A stretch of 24,491 nucleotides of DNA from Gammaproteobacteria bacterium (GTDB lineage: Bacteria; Gemmatimonadota; Gemmatimonadetes; Longimicrobiales; Gaopeijiaceae). Made by a program: the position numbers and the translations under genes. Of the stretch, positions 1-8,000 are shown one piece after another. Under the pieces are notes generated by a model that saw only the letters and a program-made list of their open reading frames with translations, did not search any database and was not told where the DNA came from. Location of the stretch: the NCBI GenBank assembly GCA_009843625.1, contig VYDD01000042.1, positions 1,582 through 26,072 on the forward strand, read 5' to 3'. Within the stretch, counting starts at the first letter, position 1, and each line of letters begins with the position of its first letter.

Positions 1-360
1 GTTCAGCGTCGGTATCTCGGAAGGCGTTGTCGTCGGAATCATTCCGGGCACGGCGACCCCGCCCGTGCGCGCGGCGCGAGCTGACAGGCTCACCGGCCCG
101 ACCGCCACGTTGCCGGTGTTGGCCAGATCGACGGCGCCCCGGTAGGAGAGCGCGCTTCCGTCCCGGGAAGCCACCAGTTCGAGGGTGGCGGCGGAGAACT
201 CGATCGCCGCGACGCGCTCGACGGGGGGTTCTACCGGATCGCGGCAGGTGGTGAGCAGCAGCGTGAGCGACAGGCTGAACAGGAGCCCTCCGGGGCGCCT
301 TGCCCGCGATGTGACTCGCGCGACCGGATTTCCCTGCTCGGAGGTCTCTACTGGGCGCAT
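1..360 (-). CDS. Putative lipoprotein, 5' part only (runs off left edge)
   Basis: An open frame on the minus strand starts at the ATG complementary to 358-360 and continues off the window, giving the first 120 residues. The N-terminus is arginine-rich, followed by a hydrophobic stretch (about residues 26-36) and a lipobox-like LTTC ending at Cys39, so the product is probably exported and lipid-anchored. The mature part has a beta-rich pattern around residues 50-110, including an 'NTGNVAVGP' stretch like those in CARDB/DUF11-type Ig-like domains; that family link is only suggestive. An AGG lies about 6 bases before the ATG. The frame stays open upstream as far as 486, but that extension has no signal-like character, so I chose the start that places the signal peptide near the N-terminus. 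The gene is divergent from the binding-protein gene at 576. Function unknown. Confidence 0.6.
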   Translation of the reverse strand, partial: MRPVETSEQGNPVARVTSRARRPGGLLFSLSLTLLLTTCRDPVEPPVERVAAIEFSAATLELVASRDGSALSYRGAVDLANTGNVAVGPVSLSARAARTGGVAVPGMIPTTTPSEIPTLN

Positions 361-453
361 GTGCCTGGCTGTTGGATGCGAAGGCGTGCCGGCCGACACT
401 GCCTGAAATGGCAACCATCCCTTAAGATATAACGACCGGGTCGGCGGAGCGCA

Positions 454-482
454 TTGAGTTGAGCCCGAGCGGACACTAGTAT
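454..482 (+). promoter_or_regulatory. Candidate sigma70-type promoter for the 576-5003 gene group
   Basis: TTGAGT (454-459) and TAGTAT (477-482) are separated by exactly 17 bases, in the 215-base gap between divergent genes. Each box matches four of six consensus positions. Transcription would start near 489, leaving a leader of about 85 bases before the ATG at 576. This is pattern matching only. Confidence 0.35.
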
Positions 483-575
483 CCATGGTTGCCCCCAGGG
501 AGACGGCGGACGCGGGGGCGGGCAGCGATATCGACGTTTCCAACACCGCGCAACATACGGAAGGGAGTATCCCGC

Positions 576-1928
576 ATGACCGGGTGCCGGGTCGGCAAGG
601 GCGAGGGTGCGGTTGGTTCTCGGCTTGTGACACGCCGCTCCCTGATCCGCTCCGGGCTGGCGGCGCTGGCGGCGGCTCCCTGGGCCCGGCCGCTGGCTGC
701 GGCCGCGGGTCCCGCTCGCCACCGAGGCCGGAACTCCGGTCCTGCCCAGGAGGGCGAAATCGTACTGGGCGTGTCGGCCGCCTTCTCGGGTCCGTCCCGC
801 GGCCTGGGTACCGAGCTCTACCGCGGCTCGATGGCCTGGTTCAACCACGTCAACGACAACGGTGGGGTCAACGGCCGCAGGATCGCACTCAAGCTCACCG
901 ACGACGGCTATCAGCCCGAGCCCTGCGTCGCGAACACGATCCAGCTCATGCAGGACGAGAGCGTCTTCCTGCTTTTCGGATACGTGGGCACCCCCACGGT
1001 CACCCGCGTGCTGCCCCTGCTCAAGAGGTTCCGGGACGAACAGATCTATCTCTTCTTCCCCTTCACCGGGGCGGAGCCGCAGCGAGAGCCCCCCTACGGG
1101 GAGTTCGCCTTCAATCTGCGGGCCTCGTACCGGCAGGAGACGGCGGGGCTGGTCGACAACTTCGTGCGCATCGGGCGCCGGCGGGTGGCGGTGTTCTACC
1201 AGAACGACGCCTACGGCCGGAGCGGCTGGGCCGGCGTCCGCGAGGCACTCGCGGCCCACGGAGAGACCATGGCCGGCGAGGCCACCTACATGCGCGGCAC
1301 CCAGTTCGACGCCAGCATGAGGGCGCAGGTGGAAATCCTGCAGGGCCAGTCCCCCGACGCCGTGATCTGCATCGGCGCCTACCAGGCGTGCGCCGCCTTC
1401 GCCCGGGACGCCGTCGACCTGGGGCTCCACATTCCCGTCGCCAACGTCTCCTTCGTGGGAAGCGAGAACCTGCTCGCGCTCCTGCGGGAAGGACGCGAGG
1501 ACCCCGAGTCGCACACCCGCTTCCTGGTGAATTCGCAGGTCGTACCGAGCTACGAGGACACCTCGCTCGCCGCCGTGCGCGAGTATCATGAGCTGATGGA
1601 GCGCTACAATCCGGAGCCTCCGGAGGATGTCGACAGGATCGCCGAAGGCGAGCCCTATGAGCCCTTCCCGCAGAGCTTCGTCAGCCTCGAGGGCTTCCTG
1701 AACGCGAAGCTGATCACCGAGATCATCTCGCGCATGGGGAGCGACCCGGACCGGTCGCAGATCGAACAGGCCGTCTTCGCGGTGCGCAACTACGACATCG
1801 GGGTCGGCGAGCGGGTGTCGTTCGGACCCGAGCGCCGGCAGGGGCTCGACCAGGTGTATTACACGGTTCCGGAGGGGGACCGCTTCGTGCCGCTCGACGA
1901 CTGGGAGTCCAGGTTCGCGATGTCATGA
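576..1928 (+). CDS. Periplasmic ligand-binding protein, LivK/AmiC-like (Peripla_BP_6), Tat-type signal
   Basis: The 450-residue product resembles type I periplasmic binding proteins of branched-chain amino acid, amide or urea ABC transporters. The N-terminus has a twin-arginine motif (TRRSLIR, residues 19-25) and an alanine-rich hydrophobic stretch, so it is probably exported by Tat. The mature protein opens with a typical 'GVSAAFSGPS' strand-loop, followed by 'VNGRRIALKLTDDGYQP' and a late 'SFVSLEGFLNAKLI' stretch, all in family order. I chose ATG 576 because AAGGGAG lies 9 bases upstream; a GTG at 627 would also leave an intact Tat signal. The stop overlaps the next start (ATGA), so the two are co-translated. 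No ABC permease or ATPase gene is nearby, so it may deliver its ligand to the membrane sensor encoded next rather than to a transporter. The ligand is unknown. Confidence 0.85.
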   Translation: MTGCRVGKGEGAVGSRLVTRRSLIRSGLAALAAAPWARPLAAAAGPARHRGRNSGPAQEGEIVLGVSAAFSGPSRGLGTELYRGSMAWFNHVNDNGGVNGRRIALKLTDDGYQPEPCVANTIQLMQDESVFLLFGYVGTPTVTRVLPLLKRFRDEQIYLFFPFTGAEPQREPPYGEFAFNLRASYRQETAGLVDNFVRIGRRRVAVFYQNDAYGRSGWAGVREALAAHGETMAGEATYMRGTQFDASMRAQVEILQGQSPDAVICIGAYQACAAFARDAVDLGLHIPVANVSFVGSENLLALLREGREDPESHTRFLVNSQVVPSYEDTSLAAVREYHELMERYNPEPPEDVDRIAEGEPYEPFPQSFVSLEGFLNAKLITEIISRMGSDPDRSQIEQAVFAVRNYDIGVGERVSFGPERRQGLDQVYYTVPEGDRFVPLDDWESRFAMS

Positions 1929-2662
1929 GGGTTCACAAGCTCTTTCGCAGGCTGCGCTTCGGCGTCTTCGCGCTCTTCGCGCTTGTCGTCCTCTCGATCT
2001 TCCTGCTCTCCATCCGCACGGTCTCCAGCGAACTCGAGACCGAGTACGTCAGCAACAGCGCGAACATCGCCCGGAACATCGCCGACGCCAGCGTCGACAT
2101 CCTGCTGAACAGGAACCTGGCCACCCTGCAGTCGCTCATCGATCAGTTCGTGGAGATCGAAAGCATCCGCTACATCTACATCGTCAGCGATACCGGCGAG
2201 TTCCTGGCGCATACGTTCGTTCCGGGAATACCTGAGGAGATCCTGGCAAGCGACCCCTCGCTCACCGATGCCGTCGAGCGCAGCCTTCCCGGTCTGGGCG
2301 AGTTCGTCGAAGTGGGAAGCCCGATCCTTTCAGGGGTGGCGGGCACGGTGCACGTGGGCATGGACACGGAGGCGCTCGCGCTGAAGATCCAGCGTGCTGT
2401 CGGGCAGCAGATCTACCTGCTGTGCATCATCCTGGTCGTAGGCGTGCTGGCCCTGATCTGGATCGTCAAGGCGACCGCGAAGCCGCTGGAAGAGCTGCTC
2501 ACCTACGTGGTCGAGCTTGCCCGCAACGGTGGCCAGGCGTCTGACGATGGCGTCCTGGCCCGGACAGACGAGATCGGGGACATGGCGCGGCTCATGCGTC
2601 ACGCCGCCGGCCAGGGCGCCCCGCCCCCGAAGTGGCGGGCCCGGGTCAAGCGCCCGAGGTAG
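1925..2662 (+). CDS. Membrane sensor protein with periplasmic domain and terminal HAMP, no output domain
   Basis: The 245-residue product has a first membrane helix (about 12-30), a periplasmic Cache-like region (about 33-155, with 'IRYIYIVSDTGEFLAHT' typical of a PAS/Cache strand), a second helix (about 163-181) and a HAMP domain (about 183-227, with the usual Pro187 and DEIG 215-218). It then ends after a short basic tail. Proteins of this layout normally continue into a histidine kinase, cyclase, GGDEF or methyl-accepting domain; here there is none, and only 12 bases separate the stop from the next gene. It overlaps the binding-protein gene by 4 bases, which suggests the binding protein is its ligand-presenting partner. 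It may be a degraded receptor or may signal through another protein. Domain assignment is from pattern only. Confidence 0.75.
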   Translation: MRVHKLFRRLRFGVFALFALVVLSIFLLSIRTVSSELETEYVSNSANIARNIADASVDILLNRNLATLQSLIDQFVEIESIRYIYIVSDTGEFLAHTFVPGIPEEILASDPSLTDAVERSLPGLGEFVEVGSPILSGVAGTVHVGMDTEALALKIQRAVGQQIYLLCIILVVGVLALIWIVKATAKPLEELLTYVVELARNGGQASDDGVLARTDEIGDMARLMRHAAGQGAPPPKWRARVKRPR

Positions 2663-2674
2663 GCGGAACACAAC

Positions 2675-3979
2675 GTGCGCGTTCCCAGAAGCGTCGTCGT
2701 CCTCTTCTGCACGGTGCTCCAGTTGTGCCTGGGCACGGTATACGCCTGGAGCTTTTTCCAGACCATGCTGGTGCGCGACTCCGGCTGGACCTTCAGTGAG
2801 ACCGCCGCCGCGTTCAGCATCACGATCTTCTGTCTGGGGGTGTCGGCGGCGATTGCGGGGCAGGCGCTCCCGAAGGTAGGGCCCAGGGCCCTCGCCTTGG
2901 CCGGAAGCGTCCTGTTCTCGAGCGGCTATCTGATCGCCAGCCTCGCGCTGTCGCTCGATTCCCTTTGGCTCTTCTATCTGGGATACGGGGTGATCGGGGG
3001 TGCGGGCATCGGGATGGGTTACGTGACGCCGGTTGCGACCGCCGCGAAGTGGTACCCGGATCGCAAGGGACTGGTGACGGGCATCGTGGTGATGGGCTTC
3101 GGCGTCGGGGCACTCCTGCTCAGCAAGGGTCTGGCGCCTCTTCTCGTGGTCGGAACGGAAGGCGATCTCGCGCAGGTATTTCTGTGGCTGGGGATCGTGT
3201 TTGCCTGCATCCTGATCCCGTCCAGCCTGTTTCTGAGCGACCCGCCGGAGGCCCCGGCGCCCGCGTCCGGGGACGGCTCGAGGTCGCCGCCGCCCGAGAG
3301 GGTGGAGCCGGCCGCGCCCTACCTGCGCACTTCCCAGTTCACGATCATGTGGATCGTGTTCTTCTCCAACATCGCGGCCGGCATCTCCGTGATCAGCTTC
3401 CAGTCCGAACTCCTGCAGGAGGTCTGGGGGCTGGCCGACCCGTCCCTCGGTCCCGCGATGCTGGCCGAATACGGCGCCACGCTCATCGCCGTGAGTTCCG
3501 TCTGCAACGGCGTCGGACGACTCCTGTGGGGCTCGCTCTGCGACCGCCTGGGGCAGGTCACCGTGTTCCGCCTTCTGCTCGCCAGCCAGATGGTGGTGTT
3601 CGGCATCCTCATGACCGAGTCCAACCCCTGGATCTTCTCGGCGCTCGTCTGCTACGTGCTGCTCTGCTTCGGCGGTGGATTCGCCACCATGCCGTCGTTC
3701 GTCGTGGACGTCTTCGGCTCGAAGAACATGTCCAAGATCTACGGCACGATCCTCACCGCATGGGCCGCCGCCGGAATCATCGGCCCGATGTACGTGGGCT
3801 ACCTGAAGGACACCTATCCCGACCGGGCGGTCATGTACTGCTTCCTGATCGGCATCCTGCTGCTCGGCACGGGATACGTCTTCTCGTACCTGCTGGACGG
3901 CGACCGGATCAGCCTGGGCCGCCCGACCGTTAGGGGCACGCTGCGCCGGTACGGGGTGCCGGTGACGGAGGAGGCGTAG
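2675..3979 (+). CDS. MFS transporter, OFA (oxalate/formate antiporter-like) family
   Basis: The 434-residue product has the twelve-helix pattern of the major facilitator superfamily. The first helix (about residues 6-28, with 'LGTVYAWSFF'), the 'AKWYPDRKGLVTGI' loop and the 'YVTPVATAAKW' stretch are typical of the OFA subfamily. The two six-helix halves are joined by a proline-rich charged loop (about 189-220). The family moves small carboxylates such as oxalate or formate, but many members have other or unknown substrates, so the substrate cannot be named here. The start is GTG at 2675, with AGGCGGA about 8 bases upstream. It sits 12 bases after the sensor gene and 10 bases before a dehydrogenase gene, so the four are probably one operon that senses, imports and oxidises a small organic acid. 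That joint role is inference. Confidence 0.85.
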   Translation: MRVPRSVVVLFCTVLQLCLGTVYAWSFFQTMLVRDSGWTFSETAAAFSITIFCLGVSAAIAGQALPKVGPRALALAGSVLFSSGYLIASLALSLDSLWLFYLGYGVIGGAGIGMGYVTPVATAAKWYPDRKGLVTGIVVMGFGVGALLLSKGLAPLLVVGTEGDLAQVFLWLGIVFACILIPSSLFLSDPPEAPAPASGDGSRSPPPERVEPAAPYLRTSQFTIMWIVFFSNIAAGISVISFQSELLQEVWGLADPSLGPAMLAEYGATLIAVSSVCNGVGRLLWGSLCDRLGQVTVFRLLLASQMVVFGILMTESNPWIFSALVCYVLLCFGGGFATMPSFVVDVFGSKNMSKIYGTILTAWAAAGIIGPMYVGYLKDTYPDRAVMYCFLIGILLLGTGYVFSYLLDGDRISLGRPTVRGTLRRYGVPVTEEA

Positions 3980-3984
3980 CGCCT
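3967..3984 (+). promoter_or_regulatory. SD sequence followed by short hairpin enclosing the MFS stop codon
   Basis: GGAGGAGG (3967-3974) is the only good ribosome-binding site for the ATG at 3990 but lies about 15 bases away. AGGCG (3972-3976) and CGCCT (3980-3984) can form a 5-bp stem with the TAG stop codon of the transporter gene as its loop. Folding would shorten the effective SD-to-start distance, which would couple the two genes. The stem is short, so this may be chance. Confidence 0.3.
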
Positions 3985-3989
3985 ATCCC

Positions 3990-5003
3990 ATGAGCCGGAC
4001 CATGACCGTCGTCCACGGAGACGGCATCGGCCCGGAGGTCATGTCCGCCACCCTGTCGGTGCTGGACGCCGCCGGCGCGGGACTCGACTACGACGAACGG
4101 GTGGCGGGGATGGCGGCGCTCGAGAGGGTGAACGAGCCGCTGCCCCCGGCCACCCTCGACTCCATCCGGGCGAACGGGGTGGCGCTCAAGGGGCCGCTCA
4201 CGACGCCGGTGGGCGGCGGGTTCCGGTCCATCAACGTCGCCATCCGCAAGGAATTCGACCTCTACGCCAACGTGCGGCCGGTGCGCACCTTCGTCCCCGG
4301 CGGGCGCTACGAGGACATCGATCTGGTCCTGATCCGCGAAAACACGGAGGGGCTGTACGTCGGGGTGGAGCACTACATCGGCATGGAGGGCGATCCCCGG
4401 GCCGCGGCCGAGTCGGTCATGATCGTGACCCGCTTCGGCGCGGAGCGCATCTGCCGCTACGCCTTCGAGTACGCCCGCCGGCATGGCCGCCGCAAGGTGA
4501 CGCTGGCGCACAAGGCCAACATCCTCAAGTACACCCAGGGACTTTTCCTGGACGTGGGGAGGGAGCTGGCCGGCGAGTATCCGGACATCGAGTTCGAGGA
4601 TCGCATCATCGACGCCACCGCGATGCAACTGGTGCTCAACCCGCACGCTTTCGACGTGCTCGTGATGGAAAACATGTTCGGCGACATCGTGAGCGACCTG
4701 ATGGCCGGGCTGGTGGGCGGGCTGGGCATGGCCCCCGCCGGCAACATCGGCCGGGGCGTTGCGATGTTCGAGGCGGTCCACGGCTCCGCGCCGGACATCG
4801 CGGGGCAGGGCATCGCCAACCCGACGGCGCTCATGCTGGCCGCGTGCGCCATGCTCGACCACATCGGGCAGCCGGAGACGGCCGCCCGCATCCGCGGGGC
4901 CGTGCGGCAGGTGCTGGGCCGGCGCGAGACGGTGACCGGAGACCTCGGCGGCAGCGCATCCACGCAGGAGTATGCGCAGGCGGTGATCCGGGCGCTGGAG
5001 TAG
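3990..5003 (+). CDS. Isocitrate/isopropylmalate dehydrogenase family enzyme, probably NAD-dependent isocitrate dehydrogenase
   Basis: The 337-residue product is full length for the small NAD-type beta-decarboxylating dehydrogenases. It begins with the 'HGDGIGPEV' nucleotide-fold opening (residues 9-17). The substrate site shows Ser80, Asn82, Arg86 and Arg96 in the order used for isocitrate ('FRSINVAIRK' and 'YANVRPVR'), then 'LIRENTEGLYVG' with Tyr123. The metal-binding 'FGDIVSDL' and cofactor-loop 'HGSAPDIAGQ' segments follow. The 'KGPLTTPVGGGFRS' stretch favours isocitrate over isopropylmalate dehydrogenase, but homoisocitrate or tartrate-type activity cannot be excluded. If isocitrate, it makes 2-oxoglutarate, CO2 and NADH in the cytosol. 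It is last in a plus-strand group with a carboxylate-type transporter, and converges on the gene starting at 8562 with a gap of only 7 bases. Confidence 0.85.
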   Translation: MSRTMTVVHGDGIGPEVMSATLSVLDAAGAGLDYDERVAGMAALERVNEPLPPATLDSIRANGVALKGPLTTPVGGGFRSINVAIRKEFDLYANVRPVRTFVPGGRYEDIDLVLIRENTEGLYVGVEHYIGMEGDPRAAAESVMIVTRFGAERICRYAFEYARRHGRRKVTLAHKANILKYTQGLFLDVGRELAGEYPDIEFEDRIIDATAMQLVLNPHAFDVLVMENMFGDIVSDLMAGLVGGLGMAPAGNIGRGVAMFEAVHGSAPDIAGQGIANPTALMLAACAMLDHIGQPETAARIRGAVRQVLGRRETVTGDLGGSASTQEYAQAVIRALE

Positions 5004-5010
5004 GGTCGGC

Positions 5011-8000
5011 CTAGCGCTCGCGCACCTCGCGCACCAGCACGCTGCGACTGACCGAGACCTCCGCGGCGGTGCCCAGCGCTTCCGGGCGGACCCGGGACCA
5101 GTCGCGCATGATGCTGAGGATGCGCCCGGTGGAGCGGCTGGTCACGATCGCGCCTCCTCCACCGCCGTCGCGGTCCAGCGTCGTGACGCCCTCGGGGCCG
5201 CTCAGCGTGACGCGCGCCAGGTCGTCCGCCCGGCCCTCCTCGACGGGGACCGCAAACAGGAAGCCCGCCCCCCCGTGGTCGATCCTGTCCGGCGTGAAGC
5301 TCAACGAGAACATGCGTCCTCCGGCCGCGTCGATCCCTTCCAGCCGGTACGGGCCCGGTGATGTCGGAAGCTTCACCGGAGTTTCCCACTCGAAGACGGG
5401 TTCCAGGCGGAGCTCCCCGTCCTGAACTCTGCCCCACAGCAGCAGCGTCTTCTCGACTGCCCTTCCTTCTGCGGCGGCGGTTGGCGCCGGTGGAAGCCCC
5501 ATCCTGTACTCGAGGGCCTTCGTGAAGCTGAAGTCGCTGGCCCACGGCGGGTCGCAATAGGACATGAAGTCCCGGTAGCGAGCCGGACTGATCAGCCTGC
5601 CGAAGTCGCCTCCCGTGCTGAAGTCGACGCCCCAGACGCCCGTGTACGCGTCGGTGTAGGGGTAGTCCGGATCGGGCCCGCCCGCTCCGCAACCCGGAGC
5701 GTGCCGGAGGCTGAGGTTGTGGCCCAGCTCGTGGGCCAGCGTGCTGCCGAAGGGTACGTCGCCGCGATAGACCCCCTGAACGTGCGACAGGGTCAGGGCG
5801 GCCCATCCGCCGATGTACGCGATGCCCGAAAAGCCCCAGGAGAAGGGATAGCGCGAGGCCGGCCAGGCCAGGATGCCGTGGTAGTACTCATTGGTGGCAC
5901 CTGCTTCGATGAACCTGAGCAGGTGGATTTCGTCGAGAAGTCCGATTCCTCCCTCCTCCACCGTGTCGGCCTGCGTCGTGTAGGGCTCACGCACGCTGAT
6001 ATTCAACTCGGAGAGCGGCAGCAGAGCCTGAGTCTCCTGCAGCGCCGGGTGGGAGTTGCCTGCGCCAATGTCCTTCACCAGCGCGCCCACCGCCGCGTTG
6101 TCGCCCCTGCTCACGTCTGCATACAGCGCGACCGGGACGAGCGTCACGTCCAAGCTGGGCAACGCGCGCACGTCCAGCTCCTCTCGACCCGTTGCCGGAA
6201 TTCGCATCTCGCTGCCCGCGAGCGTCGACAAGGTGCTGTCCGGGTCGATCTCGACCACCATCTCCAGGCCGGGCTGCACGACGGAATCGGGGATCATGGC
6301 GTTGAAGGAGGCGTTCAGGCTGCTCTCGTCCACTCTCCTGGGAAGGCCGGATGGCGGGGTCAGCTCGGCAACGTGGATCTCCTCGTCGTCGAGATAGAAG
6401 GTGGCCCGAGCGGAAGGACGGTACGAGTTCAGAAAGTCGGCGGTCACGAAGACCCGAAGCAGCGCCTCGCGGTCCGCGACCAGCGGCACCTTGCCGGCGT
6501 AGGACTGGGTAGCCTGGACGAGATAGCCGGCTTGCGCCTCCACCTTCAGATCCGGCGGGTTGACCAGCACCAGCGGGTCGCCGGCGACGGGAGTGATGCC
6601 CTCGAAACAGAGGAAGCCTTCGCAATCGTCCTCAGGCGTGGCCGGGAGGGAGTCGAACTGGATGTACTGCGAGACGCTCCCTTCCCGGCGGGTAACGGTA
6701 ACCAGTCGGCTGAGGGTATCTCCCGCGGCGATCGAGACCACCGTCGAGCGCGGCTCGCCCCCGCGGGCGCCGAACACCAGGCGCATGTCGAACGGGGCGC
6801 CCTCCCGGACCGCGATCGCGATCTCTGCGGGTCCCTCTGCCAACGGGTCCTCGTTGTCCGTTCTCACGGCTTCCAGGGTAAGCGGGAAGGGATCGGTCAG
6901 ATTGTCCTCCAGCCAGATGACCTCGAGTCCCGACATGCCTGCGAACAGTCCGCGGGGCAACTCCGTCAGCGAGTTCGCATACGCCGAGAGCAACTCCAGG
7001 TCGAGCGTGCCGTCGAAAACTCCCTCCGGCAATGCGGTCAGCCCGTTCCCCTGCATCCAGAGCGTGTCCAGGCTGGCGAGGTCGTCGAACACACCGCTCG
7101 GCACCTCGGCGACGCGGTTGCGCGAAAAGCTGAGATAGTCGAGTTCCGAGAGGCCATCGAATACTCCCTCCGGGAGCTCTGTGAGCCGATTCACGGTCAT
7201 GCTCAACCTGTCGAGGGCGGCGAGGTTGGCGAACACGCTGTCGGGCAGTGCGGTCAGTCGGTTCCCTCCGAAGAACAGCTCCTTGAGTTCGGTGAGGTTG
7301 TCGAAGACGCCGTCGGGCAGGGTTCCCAGCCGGTTGCTGGTGAAGAACAGTTCCGTGACGCTGGTGATGTTGTCGAAGACTCCGTCGGGCAACGCGGTCA
7401 GGCGGTTTCCGGAAAGCGTCATGTACTCCAGGCTGGTCAGGTCATCGAAAGCGCCCTCCGGCAACGCGGAAAGTCGGTTGCCCGACAATCTGAGCGCCTT
7501 GAGTGCGGCGAGGTTGTCGAAGACGCCGTCGGGCAATGTTTCAAGTTCGTTGCCACCCAGCCAGAGGGTGTCCAGAGCCGTCATGTCGGCGAAGATTCCC
7601 TCGGGCACGGTGGTCAGCCAGTTGGATTGCAGGTAGAGCTTCTTGAGAGCAGTGAACCCGCTGAAGCTGCTGTCGGGCAGTGCGGTCAGCGCGTTGCCCG
7701 AAAGATCGAGGTATTCCAGCCCGGTGAGCGTTGCGAAGACGCCTTCCGGGAGCGATGCCAGCAGGTTCTCCTCGAGATTCAGGGTGTCGAGGTTCGCGAC
7801 ATCGGCGAAGACGCTATCCGGAAGCCCTCTCAGGAAGTTATGGCTGAGATCCAGGAACACGAGGCCGCTCAGCCCCTCGAAATCACCATTCTTGAGGGAG
7901 ATGATGCGCTCGTCCTCGCCGTCGGCTCCAGCCATGTCCATGAACACCGTGCCGGTCCCGGCGGGACCGGATGGCCGGGACTCGCATGAGGTCGACGCGC

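Noticed and set aside
2600..2674. Frameshift hiding an output domain after the HAMP region
   Set aside because: The transporter gene starts 12 bases after the sensor stop, and the other frames in this stretch show no kinase, cyclase or GGDEF motif.
6865..7872. CRISPR-like regular repeats
   Set aside because: The 72-base periodicity is in frame and encodes leucine-rich repeats; there are no identical repeats with unique spacers.
5701..7989. Long plus-strand open frame opposite the LRR-protease gene (762 codons), with a repetitive product
   Set aside because: Its repeats are the mirror of the LRR units on the other strand. The minus-strand product has a signal peptide, LRRs and a protease site.
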